Shown: positions 16,007 to 24,924 of the stretch, piece after piece | Layout: the number at the start of each line of letters is the position of its first letter | Position numbering within the stretch: position 1 is the first letter of the stretch | Source of the DNA: Curtobacterium sp. MCBD17_013 | GTDB lineage: Bacteria; Actinomycetota; Actinomycetes; Actinomycetales; Microbacteriaceae | DNA: 64,000 nt | Assembly: GCF_003234565.1 (NCBI RefSeq) | Contig: NZ_QKTU01000007.1 | Location: 62,001-126,000, forward strand | Direction: 5' to 3' | The notes under the pieces: model-generated | What the model was told of the DNA's origin: nothing | Database searches by the model: none | The model's input: the letters and a program-made list of their open reading frames with translations, nothing else | Made by a program: the position numbers and the translations under genes

Positions 16007-19000
16007 TCAGCCCAGCGCGAACCGCAGCGTGCGGACCTCGAAGCCGCCGAGCGCGAGGTCGACGGTCGCGGAGTCGGCCGGCGCGGCGGCGATGCTCGAC
16101 GCGTCGACGATCGGCTCCTCGAGCAGGGTGACCTCGGTGACGGCCGAGACGGCGGCGGCGACGGTCACGGTCCCGCGGGCACGACGACCCGCGGGCTCGT
16201 ACACCCGGACGACGAGGTCGCCCGAGCGGTCGTCCGCGAGCTTGACGCTCGACAGCACGAGGTCGTCGGACACCGTCACGAGCGGGTCGAACCCGTGGTC
16301 GCCCGTCACGGTCCGGGCGTCGACGTTGAGGAGCACGCCCTCCTCGGTCGCACCGGCCACCGACGTCCCGACGACGAGCCCGAAGCGGTGCGTCTGCACG
16401 CCCTGGTCCGTCTCCGGGTCGGGGAACCGCGGTGCACGGAGCAGCGACAGCCGGAGCGTCGTCGTGACGTCCCCGTCGACGGCGTCCCGGGTCATGTCGT
16501 ACCCGTGGATCGAGTCGTTGACGAGCGCGACGCCGAAGCCCGGCTCCTCCGCGAGCACGTACCGGTGCATGGACGTCTCGAACTTCGCGGCCTCCCACGA
16601 GGTGTTGCTGTGGGTGACGCGCTTGTTCGCGCCGAACTGGGTCTCGGCGATCGTGTGCTCCGCGCGGACGTCGAGCGGGAACGCGACCTTGAGGAACTTC
16701 TCCGTCTCGTGCCAGTCGACGACCTGGGCGACCTCGAGCGTGCGGGACCCCGGCGCCAGGGACAGCGTCTGCTCGATCGACGACTCCGAGAACGACCGGC
16801 GGACGACGATCCGGGCGACACCATCGGCACCGGTCGACACGGTCAGCTCGTCGACCCCGCGGATGTCCTCGACCCGGTTGCGGTAGTAGCGGTCGACGTC
16901 CCACGCGTCCCACATGTTCGGGAAGTCCTGGTGGAGCTGCAGCAGGTTCCCCGCCTGGCCGGGCGCGATCGCGTCCCGCCCGGACCCGAGGTCGACCGCG
17001 GAGGTCACGAGCCCCTCGGCGGAGACCGTGATGCGGACGAGGTCGTTCTCGAGCACGTGGGCGTCGCCGTCCTCCGTGATGGTGACGGGAGCGACCTGCG
17101 GCACGGAGGCCGCGACGACCGCCCCGAGCGCGGGCGCCCCGCCCCGGGCGAACGGCGCGGGGTTCACCAGGACGGAGGTGTCCCCCTCGCCGACGAGCGC
17201 GCGGACGGCCTGCGCGATGATCGCCACGAGGGCGTCGGCGACGCGCGCGTACTGCTCGACGGCCTCGCGGTGCACCCAGGCGATCGACGTGCCGGGCAGG
17301 ATGTCGTGGAACTGCTGCAGGAGCACCTGCTGCCACAGGGCGTCGAGCTCGTCGTACGGGTAGGCGAACCCGGTGCGGGCCGCGGCGGTGGCGCACCACA
17401 GCTCGGCCTCGATGAGCAGGTGCTCCGCGCGGCGGTTCCCCTGCTTGGTCCCGTGCTGCGACGTCAGGGTCGCGCGGTGCAGCTCGAGGTAGAGCTCACC
17501 GACCCACACGGGCGGGTTCGCGAGCTCGCCGCGGGCACGCTCGAAGAACGCGTCCGGGTGCTCCCACGCGACCTGCGCGCTGCCCTCGAGGTCCGCCAGG
17601 CGCGCGGCCTTGCCGGTCATCTCGCGCGTGGTCCCGCCACCGCCGTCGCCCCACCCGACGGGCGCGATCGACCCGGACGCCAGGCGGTTCTCGCGGAACT
17701 GCCGCGACGCCTTCGCGACCTCGGAGCCGGACAGCTGCGAGTTGTAGGTGTCCATGGACGGGAAGTGCGAGAACACGCGGGACCCGTCGATGCCCTCCCA
17801 CAGGAACGTGTGGTGCGGGAACTTGTTCACCTGGTTCCACGAGATCTTCTGCGTGAAGAACCACTCGAACCCGGCGCGACGCATGAGCTGCGGTAGGGCC
17901 GGCGAGTACCCGAAGCTGTCCGGCAACCAGACACCCTTCGGCCGGATCCCGAACTCGCGCTCGAAGAACCGCTGACCCTGCGAGAACTGCCGGACGATCG
18001 ACTCGCCGGTCGGCATCACGGTGTCCGACTCGACCCACATGCCACCGAGGGGCAGGAACCGACCCGCTGCCACCGCCTCCTTGACGCGCGCGTACACCTC
18101 GGGGCGGTGCTCCTTGATCCAGGCGTACTGCTGGGCGCTCGACATGCCGTAGACGAAGTCGTCGGTCTGGTCGATGAGCTCCGTCATCGACGAGGTGGTC
18201 CGCGCCACCTTGCGGATCGTCTCGCGCACGGGCCAGAGCCATGCGGAGTCGATGTGGGCGTGCCCGACGGCGGAGATCCGGTGGGCCGAGGCCTCGGCCG
18301 GGGACGCGAGCACGTCGGCGAGCGCCGCTCGGGCGTCGGGCGCGGTCTCGGGGATGTGCTGCAGGTCGAGGGCGTCGAGGGCGTCGTCGAGTGCCTGCAG
18401 GATCCGCATCCGTCGCGGCCCCTGGGGCAGTTCGGCCTGGAGCTCGAGCAGCACCTCGATGTCGAGGGCGAGCTCGTGCACCTCGGCCTCGAACACGGTC
18501 AGGTCCATGCGGCGCGACGTGTACAACCGCCGTGACGACGACGTCTGGATGTCCCCTTCCTGCGTCGGGAGGAAGGGGTGGTAGTCGAGCAGCACGGGGT
18601 TCGACGCGCCCTCGAGGTACAGGTCGACGAGCTCGCCGCCCTCGGCCTGCTCGGTGACGAGGACCCACTGGTTGCGCGGGTTGATCGACTTCACCGGGCT
18701 GCCGTCCGGTCGGTAGACGAGGCCCTCGCACTGGAACCCCGGCATGTTCACGTCGAACCCGAGGTCGATGAGCGCCTCGACCCGACGTCCGGCCCACTGC
18801 TCGGGCACGGTCCCGGTGACGTGGAACCAGGTGGTCCCCCACGCGGCACCCCACGGCGTCCCGACCTCGTACGGCCGGTAGGCGAGCGCGAGGCCCTCGG
18901 CGGGGGTGATCGGCTCGCCGGGGAGCTCGTTCCACTCGACCGTCAGCGGGACCGCCGTCGCGTGCACGGCCGGCAGGATCCGTTCGTCGAGGACCCGGCG

Positions 19001-19036
19001 CGCTCGGCCGATGGTGAGGGGGATGTCGTCGTGCAT
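16007..19036 (-). CDS. GH38 alpha-mannosidase
   Basis: Large cytosolic class-II alpha-mannosidase (1009 aa, family-typical length). Zinc and catalytic motifs: GHAHIDSAWLWPV (HxD), the nucleophile region GVWLPDSFGYSPALPQ, WVESDTVMP, and a later HDILPGTSI. No signal peptide, so it trims mannose from imported oligosaccharides. ATG 19036 has a GGAAGG ribosome site and lies 22 nt after the GH5 gene. It is the last gene of the operon binding protein-permease-permease-GH5-GH38. GH38 enzymes typically remove alpha-linked mannose from N-glycans. Confidence 0.92.
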   Translation of the reverse strand: MHDDIPLTIGRARRVLDERILPAVHATAVPLTVEWNELPGEPITPAEGLALAYRPYEVGTPWGAAWGTTWFHVTGTVPEQWAGRRVEALIDLGFDVNMPGFQCEGLVYRPDGSPVKSINPRNQWVLVTEQAEGGELVDLYLEGASNPVLLDYHPFLPTQEGDIQTSSSRRLYTSRRMDLTVFEAEVHELALDIEVLLELQAELPQGPRRMRILQALDDALDALDLQHIPETAPDARAALADVLASPAEASAHRISAVGHAHIDSAWLWPVRETIRKVARTTSSMTELIDQTDDFVYGMSSAQQYAWIKEHRPEVYARVKEAVAAGRFLPLGGMWVESDTVMPTGESIVRQFSQGQRFFEREFGIRPKGVWLPDSFGYSPALPQLMRRAGFEWFFTQKISWNQVNKFPHHTFLWEGIDGSRVFSHFPSMDTYNSQLSGSEVAKASRQFRENRLASGSIAPVGWGDGGGGTTREMTGKAARLADLEGSAQVAWEHPDAFFERARGELANPPVWVGELYLELHRATLTSQHGTKQGNRRAEHLLIEAELWCATAAARTGFAYPYDELDALWQQVLLQQFHDILPGTSIAWVHREAVEQYARVADALVAIIAQAVRALVGEGDTSVLVNPAPFARGGAPALGAVVAASVPQVAPVTITEDGDAHVLENDLVRITVSAEGLVTSAVDLGSGRDAIAPGQAGNLLQLHQDFPNMWDAWDVDRYYRNRVEDIRGVDELTVSTGADGVARIVVRRSFSESSIEQTLSLAPGSRTLEVAQVVDWHETEKFLKVAFPLDVRAEHTIAETQFGANKRVTHSNTSWEAAKFETSMHRYVLAEEPGFGVALVNDSIHGYDMTRDAVDGDVTTTLRLSLLRAPRFPDPETDQGVQTHRFGLVVGTSVAGATEEGVLLNVDARTVTGDHGFDPLVTVSDDLVLSSVKLADDRSGDLVVRVYEPAGRRARGTVTVAAAVSAVTEVTLLEEPIVDASSIAAAPADSATVDLALGGFEVRTLRFALG

Positions 19037-19058
19037 CAGTGCCTTCCGGATTGGGTGG

Positions 19059-20435
19059 TCAGGGCATCGTGGCGGGGTGCGCCACCGCGGTGTGGACGGC
19101 GCGGGTGTCCGCCGGGACGTCGTGCAGCGTGCGGATGCCGCGCTCGGCCAGGAGTCCGGAGTCTCCCGCGCGCGAGCGCAGGACGACCTGCGGTCCGCGG
19201 CCGAGCGACTCGGCCAGCGCGACCCAGGCGAGCGAGAACCGGCCCCCGGGGGCGGCCGTCGCGCGGACGTCCGGGGCGCGACGGCCGTCGGGCAGGACGT
19301 CGTCGAGGACGAGCGCGTCCGTCGGCGGCGCGAGCCGCTCGAGTGCCGCGCCGGCACCGTCGCCGAACGCACGGGCGAGCTCGGCGAATCGCTCGCCGGT
19401 CGGCTTGCGGCGTCCGTCGTTCGTGAAGAGTCCGAGGTCGTACTCGAGCTCGGGGAAGTCGGCGAGCGACCGCGCGACGTCGTGCGAGCACCACCAGGTG
19501 ATGCCGAACAGCTGCTGCACCTCGACGGCGTGCCGGATCGTGCCCTCGAGGAACGCCGGGGCGTCGTCGACCGGGACCACGTTCGTCGGGGCGCCGACCT
19601 CCTGGAGCCAGTTCGGTCGCTCCGCGGTCCGGTTCCACGCCGCGGCGAGCTGGAGCAGGTACTCGCCGTGCCGGACGGATCCGGCGCCGAGCGGACCGTG
19701 CACGCGGGCGGCCCCGTTGAACACCCACGAGTGCGTGACGGTCATGTCGCCGTGGTCGGCCGCGTGCTCCGGACCGAACGGCTGCGCGTCGTCGTACCAG
19801 GCGGCGTCGTACTGCGCGACCGTGACGGACGGGGCGGCCGTGCGCCGGGCCTCCCGGCCGACGCCGGACGGGAGGCCCGGAGCCGGGACCGCGTCCGGCA
19901 CCGGTGCACCGAGCCCGCGCCGCGCCGCCGCGACCATCGTCGTGAGCCAGTCCCCGGCCTCCCGGTCGGTCACCGCGTGCGGCGTGGGGTGCGGGGCGTG
20001 CGCGAACTGGTTCAGCTCGTTGCCGAGCGTGACGCCGAGCAGGTTCGGCCGGCCGGCGAGCGCCGCGGACAGCGCCTGCACGTAGTCGGCGGTCGACGCG
20101 ACGACGTCCGGGTCGGTGAACACGTTCCGACGATGCCAGCTCTCGAGCCACGACGGCACGAAGTCGAAGCTCGACAGGTGCCCCTGCAGCGCGTCGACGT
20201 TGACGTCGAGCCCGAACGACGCGGCGATGTCGACGACCGTCGCGACGTCGTCGAGCGCCGACGCCCGGATGAGCGTCCGGTTCGGCTGCACGAGTGGCCA
20301 GAGCGGGAACACGCGGACGTGGTCGACGCCCAGGCCGGCGATCTGCTCGAGGTCACGCGCCACCGCGGACGGCGAGAAGTCGAGCCACGAGTGGAACCAA
20401 CCCTCGGCGGGCGTGTAGTTGACGCCGAAGCGCAT
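19059..20435 (-). CDS. GH5-type beta-mannosidase-like glycosidase (subfamily 18 pattern)
   Basis: TIM-barrel glycosidase of 458 aa, no signal peptide. Begins FGVNYTPAEGWFHSWLDF and has VRVFPLWPLVQPNRTL, the acid/base motif TLGNELNQF and the nucleophile motif WLQEVGAP, with GITWWCSHDVARSLADFPELEYDLG near the end. This pattern matches actinobacterial GH5 proteins of the subfamily-18 kind; a characterised bifidobacterial member removes the beta-mannose of the N-glycan core. The start ATG overlaps the permease stop as TGATG. Substrate is inferred from family and from its GH38 and GH92 neighbours. Confidence 0.82.
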   Translation of the reverse strand: MRFGVNYTPAEGWFHSWLDFSPSAVARDLEQIAGLGVDHVRVFPLWPLVQPNRTLIRASALDDVATVVDIAASFGLDVNVDALQGHLSSFDFVPSWLESWHRRNVFTDPDVVASTADYVQALSAALAGRPNLLGVTLGNELNQFAHAPHPTPHAVTDREAGDWLTTMVAAARRGLGAPVPDAVPAPGLPSGVGREARRTAAPSVTVAQYDAAWYDDAQPFGPEHAADHGDMTVTHSWVFNGAARVHGPLGAGSVRHGEYLLQLAAAWNRTAERPNWLQEVGAPTNVVPVDDAPAFLEGTIRHAVEVQQLFGITWWCSHDVARSLADFPELEYDLGLFTNDGRRKPTGERFAELARAFGDGAGAALERLAPPTDALVLDDVLPDGRRAPDVRATAAPGGRFSLAWVALAESLGRGPQVVLRSRAGDSGLLAERGIRTLHDVPADTRAVHTAVAHPATMP

Positions 20436-21418
20436 CAGCCCTTGACCCCGCCCTCTTCGACGCCCTTAAAGAAGAAGCGCTGGAGCACCGAGAAGATCAC
20501 CGCGATCGGGATGAACGCGATCATCGTGCCCGCCGCGATGAGGCGCTGGTCGTTCGAGAACGTGCCCTGCAGGTACTGGAGTCCGACGGTCAGGGTCAGC
20601 TTGTCCGGCGTCTGCAGCACGATGAGCGGCCAGAGGAAGTCGTCCCACGCGCCGATGAACGAGAAGATCGCGATGACGGCGATCGTGCCCTGCACGGCGG
20701 GCAGCGCGACGAACCGGAGGCGCTGCCACGAGTTCGCGCCGTCCATCACGGCCGCCTGGTCGATCTCCTCCGGGATCTGCCGGAACGCGTTGTACATGAG
20801 CAACACGTTGAGCGCGGCGATCATCCCCGGCAGGGCGACGCCGACGAGCGAGTCCGCGAGCCCGAGGTCCTTGATCGTGACGAACTGCGAGACGATCGTG
20901 ACCTCGCCGGGGAGCACGAGCGTCGCGAGGAACAGCCCGAGCACCACCTTCTTGCCCCGGAACTGCAGGCGGGCCACAGCGAACCCGGCGAGCGTGGCGA
21001 ACACGACGTTGCCGACGACGTCGAGCGCGGCGACGACGAGCGAGTTCCCGATGTAGGTGAACACGGGGATCGCGTCGGCGACCTTGACGTAGTTGAGGAA
21101 CGTCGGCTGGCTCGGTACGAACTCCGGCGTCTGCGTGTAGATGTCCTCACCCGCGCCCTTGAGCGAGGTCGACAGCTGCCACAGGAACGGCCCGATGGTG
21201 ATGAACAGCACCACCACGAGCAGCACGTAGCGGAACACCTTCTCCTTCGTGCTCATGGTGCCGAAGGTGCGGCTCCGGCGGCGGCGCCCGTCCGGACCGA
21301 CGCGCCGGGTCCGTCCCGTCCCTCCCGGTCGGGAGGCGCGGCTGCCGCCCGCAGCGTTCGCTGCGGTCCCGCGGTCTCCGGAGACGACCGGTTCGGACGT
21401 CGTCGTCGTGTTCGTCAC
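20435..21418 (-). CDS. CUT1 sugar ABC permease (MalG type), mannoside locus
   Basis: Inner-membrane permease, 327 aa with six helices after a basic, Gly/Arg-rich cytosolic N-terminus of about 55 residues. EAA-type loop: EIDQAAVMDGANSWQRLRFVALP. The GTG at 21418 overlaps the previous permease stop as GTGA; a Met at MSTKEKVF further in is an alternative start. It pairs with the permease at 21415 and the binding protein at 22322. No ATPase is encoded in the operon. Confidence 0.87.
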   Translation of the reverse strand: MTNTTTTSEPVVSGDRGTAANAAGGSRASRPGGTGRTRRVGPDGRRRRSRTFGTMSTKEKVFRYVLLVVVLFITIGPFLWQLSTSLKGAGEDIYTQTPEFVPSQPTFLNYVKVADAIPVFTYIGNSLVVAALDVVGNVVFATLAGFAVARLQFRGKKVVLGLFLATLVLPGEVTIVSQFVTIKDLGLADSLVGVALPGMIAALNVLLMYNAFRQIPEEIDQAAVMDGANSWQRLRFVALPAVQGTIAVIAIFSFIGAWDDFLWPLIVLQTPDKLTLTVGLQYLQGTFSNDQRLIAAGTMIAFIPIAVIFSVLQRFFFKGVEEGGVKG

Positions 21419-22293
21419 TGCTCCGCCTTGTTGTTGATGCGTGCGAGGACCAGCATCGGCACGAGCGTGACGACGAAGAGCAGGATGCTCAGGGCCGACG
21501 CGTAGCCGAGGTTGCCGGTGAAGCCGCGGGCGTACTCCTGGATGAGGCTGACGAGCGACTCGTCCTGGCCGCCGGGGCCGCCCTTGCCGTTGGTGAGGAC
21601 GTAGAGCTCCGAGAACACCCGCAGCGCCGAGACGCACACGAGGATCCCGACGAGCGTCATGGTGCCGCGGACGCCCGGCATGGTCACGCTCCAGAACCGG
21701 CGGACGGCGCCGGCCCCGTCGAGTGCCGCGGCCTCGTGCAGGTCCTTGCCGACGTTCCCGAGCGCCGCCAGGAAGATGATCATGTAGTAGCCGAGGCCCT
21801 TCCACACCGTCAGGCTGATCGCGCTGAAGAGCACGAGCCACCGGTCGGTGAGGAACGGGAGCGGCCCCTGGATGACGTGCAGGCTCTGGGCGACCTCGTT
21901 CACCACGCCGCGGTCGTCGAGGATCCAGGTCCAGATGAGCCCGACGACCACCGCCGACGCGATGACGGGCGTGTAATACGCGGTCCGGAAGAACGCGATC
22001 CCGGGCAGGTTCTTCTCGACCAGGAGCGCGATGAGGAGCGGGAGGATCGTCAGCAGCGGCAGGCAGATCGCCATGTAGACGACGCTGTTGAGCAGCGCCT
22101 GCCACACCTGGGGGTCGGCGAGCAGGGTGCTGAAGTTCTTCAGCCCCACCCACGCGCTCACCCCGCCGAGCGGACTGGCGTTCGTGAACGACAGCCGCAC
22201 GGTGTTGATCGACGGCCAGAAGCTGAACACGAGCAGCCACACCAGGGCCGGCGCGATCAGGATCCACGGCGTGTACCAACGGTTCGCTCGCAT
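21415..22293 (-). CDS. CUT1 sugar ABC permease (MalF type), mannoside locus
   Basis: Inner-membrane permease of 292 aa with six hydrophobic helices and the coupling loop EAAALDGAGAVRRFWSVTMPG. It forms the heterodimeric channel with the downstream permease. It begins 28 nt after the binding-protein stop, with a GGAGG-type site upstream of ATG 22293. Clearly part of the five-gene minus-strand operon. Confidence 0.9.
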   Translation of the reverse strand: MRANRWYTPWILIAPALVWLLVFSFWPSINTVRLSFTNASPLGGVSAWVGLKNFSTLLADPQVWQALLNSVVYMAICLPLLTILPLLIALLVEKNLPGIAFFRTAYYTPVIASAVVVGLIWTWILDDRGVVNEVAQSLHVIQGPLPFLTDRWLVLFSAISLTVWKGLGYYMIIFLAALGNVGKDLHEAAALDGAGAVRRFWSVTMPGVRGTMTLVGILVCVSALRVFSELYVLTNGKGGPGGQDESLVSLIQEYARGFTGNLGYASALSILLFVVTLVPMLVLARINNKAEQ

Positions 22294-22321
22294 GGCGATC
22301 CTCCCTCTCCTGGTGGTGGCG

Positions 22322-23635
22322 TCAGCCGTTCGCGAGCAGGGTGTTCATCTTGGTCTGCGCGGTCTGCAGCGCCTTCATGCCCGTGGTCTGGCCCTTCATG
22401 GCGAGCGCGATCTGCTGGTCGAGGAACGTCGTCATGGAGTCGTTCGCCTCGACCGGCGTCAGGTTCTTCGCCGTCTTCAGCGCCGTGTTCGCGAGGACGC
22501 GGGCCTTGCCGTTCTCGGTGCCGTCGTCCTTCGAGAAGAACGGGTCCGACTGCGAGGACTTCGTCGACGGGAAGATGTTGACGAGCTTGGCGAAGGCCTT
22601 CTGGTTCGCGGCGTTCGTCATGAACTGCGCGAACGCGTTCGCGGTGGCGAGGTGCTTCGACTTCTGCGAGACGCTGAGGCCCTGCACGTACAGCGGCGGG
22701 GTGTCGAGCGCCGGCGAGACGACGACGTCGTTCTTGAGCGACGGGTTGTTCGTCTCGAAGTCGCTGAGCGAGGACGCGCCACCCGTGGTCCAGGCCACCT
22801 TGCCCTGCGTGAACAGGGTCGAGTTGCCGAGGTAGTCGGAGTTGAGGACCGACGACGGCATGTAGCCGTTCTGGTACGCGGTGGCGTACTGGTCGATGAG
22901 CGACGCCGCCTTCTTCGTGGCGAACGTGAACTTCGTGCCGTCGCTGTTGAGCACCTTGACGCCGGCGAGGGTGAAGTCGCTCAGCGTGGGCTTGCGGCTC
23001 ATCAGGTAGTCGTTCGGGCAGTGCTCGTGCATGGTCTTGGCCTGCGCGAAGAGCTGCTGCGTGGTCGCCGGCGGCTTCGACGAGTCGAGACCGCACTGGT
23101 CGAGCATCGACTTGTTCCAGAAGTCGACGTCCGTGTTGAGGTACCAGGGGTACCCGTACACGCCACCCTTCGTCTCCTTGTAGTCGTAGGCGTCGACCGA
23201 GCCCGCCGTGTAGGTGCTCCGCAGCGAGCTGTCGGCCTTGCTGACGTCCTCGAGGATCCCGCGCTTCGCCAGGGGCAGCGCGATGTCCGGGGGCAGGTTG
23301 ACGACGTCCGGCAGGGTGTTCGACGACGCCTGGCTCAGGACCTTGTCGGAGTAGCCGTCGCCGGGCTGGTCGACGAGCTTGACGGTCGTGCCGGGGTGCT
23401 TCTTCTCGAACGCCGCGATCACGCCCTTGAGGTACCCCGTGAACTTGGGCGTCAGCGCCCAGGTCTGGAGCGTGATCGTGCCGGTGACGTCGCCGCCGGC
23501 GCTGCTGCCGCCGCTGTTGCTGCCCGCGGAGCAGCCGGTCAGGACGAGCGCGGCCGCCGCGGCGGTCGCCAGGCCTGCGGCGAACGTCGCTCGCCTCCGG
23601 CCGGAGGTGGGTGCTGTGGTGGTACGACGTGACAT
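22322..23635 (-). CDS. Sugar ABC substrate-binding lipoprotein, mannoside locus
   Basis: Family-1 extracellular binding protein of 437 aa. Signal segment ends in lipobox LTGC. The mature part has the family pattern ITLQTWALTPKFTGYLKGVIAAFEKKHPGTTVKLVD near its start and LPDVVNLPPDIALPLAKRGIL. As the first gene of an operon with GH5 and GH38 it probably captures mannose-containing oligosaccharides. Two LacI-type palindromes lie upstream (23666-23679 and 23729-23746). Confidence 0.88.
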   Translation of the reverse strand: MSRRTTTAPTSGRRRATFAAGLATAAAAALVLTGCSAGSNSGGSSAGGDVTGTITLQTWALTPKFTGYLKGVIAAFEKKHPGTTVKLVDQPGDGYSDKVLSQASSNTLPDVVNLPPDIALPLAKRGILEDVSKADSSLRSTYTAGSVDAYDYKETKGGVYGYPWYLNTDVDFWNKSMLDQCGLDSSKPPATTQQLFAQAKTMHEHCPNDYLMSRKPTLSDFTLAGVKVLNSDGTKFTFATKKAASLIDQYATAYQNGYMPSSVLNSDYLGNSTLFTQGKVAWTTGGASSLSDFETNNPSLKNDVVVSPALDTPPLYVQGLSVSQKSKHLATANAFAQFMTNAANQKAFAKLVNIFPSTKSSQSDPFFSKDDGTENGKARVLANTALKTAKNLTPVEANDSMTTFLDQQIALAMKGQTTGMKALQTAQTKMNTLLANG

Positions 23636-23665
23636 TGCGTGGACTCCCTTGTTCGCCGCAGCAAC

Positions 23666-23679
23666 TGAAGCGGTTCAGA
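23666..23679. promoter_or_regulatory. LacI-type operator candidate 1, mannoside locus
   Basis: CTGAAGCGGTTCAG is a palindrome (12 of 14 positions) with the CG centre typical of LacI-family operators. It lies 31 nt upstream of the binding-protein start and between it and the divergent LacI gene. Confidence 0.55.
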
Positions 23680-23728
23680 TCCGCCATCAGTCGCGGCATC
23701 GCTACCGCTGTTGCAGGTGAGCATGAAG

Positions 23729-23746
23729 GACTAAAGCGCTATAGTC
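23729..23746. promoter_or_regulatory. LacI-type operator candidate 2, mannoside locus
   Basis: GACTAAAGCGCTATAGTC is an 18-bp palindrome with 16 of 18 matching positions centred on GC. It shares the AAGCG core with the first candidate, from which it is about 65 bp away. Confidence 0.5.
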
Positions 23747-23880
23747 AAGCCGCGGCGTGTCCCCGGTCGTTCGCCGCGGCGACACCCGGTGGTCACTCGC
23801 CGGGCGCGGTGCCATTCGCCAACGGGCGCGGGTGCCGCCATGATGAGCGCGTGGACGACGAGGGGGCCGGTGCAGCGACG

Positions 23881-24924
23881 ATGCCGCAACCGAAACGGGT
23901 GACGATCGCCGAGATCGCAGCACGGGCCGGCGTTTCCACGGGAGCGGTCTCGTTCGCACTGAACGACCGGCCGGGTGTCTCGGCGGCCACCCGGTCGCGC
24001 ATCCTCGAGGTCGCCCGTGAGCTCAACTGGCGTCCCCACTCGGCCGCGCGGGCCCTCGGCGGCGCCCGCGCCGGCACCATCGGGTTCGTGCTCAACCGGC
24101 CCGCGCGCACGCTCGGGACGGAGTCGTTCTTCGGCGACCTCATCTCCGGGATCCAGCTCGGCCTCGCCGGGACCCACGTCGGGATGAACCTCCTCGTCGC
24201 GCGTGACGTCAACGAGGAGCTCGAGACGTACCGCGAGTGGTGGAGCGGGCACCGCGTGGACGGCGTCGTGCTCATCGACCCGCGAGCCGACGACCCCCGC
24301 CTCGCGTTGCTCGCCGAACTCGGCCTGCCCGCCGTCGTCGTCGGCTCGCATCCATCGCCGCCGGGCACCTGGCCCACCATGTGGATCGACGACTCGGACG
24401 CCGCGGACACCGTGTTCGGGTACCTGCACGCGCTCGGCCACACCCGCATCGCGCACGTCGCCGGGCCACCGCAGTTCGAGCACACGGCCATGCGCGCCGC
24501 GGCGCTGCAGCGATTCGCCCGGGAGGCCCGGCTCGAGTCCGCCGAGTCGTTCACCACCGACTACTCGTCGGACGCCGGCGCCGCGATCACCCGGACCCTG
24601 CTCGTCGGCCCGCGCCGCCCCACGGCGATCGTCTACGACAACGACGTGCTCGCCGTCGCCGGGCTCGGTGTCGCCGCCGAGATGGGGGTCCCCGTGCCCG
24701 ACGACCTGTCGATCGCGTCGTTCGACGACTCCGCCATGGCGCGGCTCGTCCGGCCCGCGCTCACGACGCTGACCCGCGACACCGTCGAGCTCGGCGAGCG
24801 TGCGGCCCGACTGCTGCTCGAGCAGGTCGAGGCCAGGAGCCCGCTGACGTCGCGCCCCGGCCCCGCCCTGACGCTCAGCGTCCGGGAGTCGACCGCGAGG
24901 CCGCGACGACCTCGAGCTGGGTGA
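23881..24924 (+). CDS. LacI-family regulator of the mannoside locus
   Basis: Transcription factor of 347 aa. N-terminal helix-turn-helix TIAEIAARAGVSTGAVSFAL, hinge SAARALGGARAGTIGFVL, then a periplasmic-binding-type sensor domain. ATG 23881 is the best start; an in-frame GTG ten codons earlier is possible. It diverges from the importer/GH5/GH38 operon, with two palindromes in the 245-bp gap. Its 3' end overlaps the convergent GH92 gene by 50 bp. It most likely represses the locus until a mannoside is present. Confidence 0.87.
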   Translation: MPQPKRVTIAEIAARAGVSTGAVSFALNDRPGVSAATRSRILEVARELNWRPHSAARALGGARAGTIGFVLNRPARTLGTESFFGDLISGIQLGLAGTHVGMNLLVARDVNEELETYREWWSGHRVDGVVLIDPRADDPRLALLAELGLPAVVVGSHPSPPGTWPTMWIDDSDAADTVFGYLHALGHTRIAHVAGPPQFEHTAMRAAALQRFAREARLESAESFTTDYSSDAGAAITRTLLVGPRRPTAIVYDNDVLAVAGLGVAAEMGVPVPDDLSIASFDDSAMARLVRPALTTLTRDTVELGERAARLLLEQVEARSPLTSRPGPALTLSVRESTARPRRPRAG

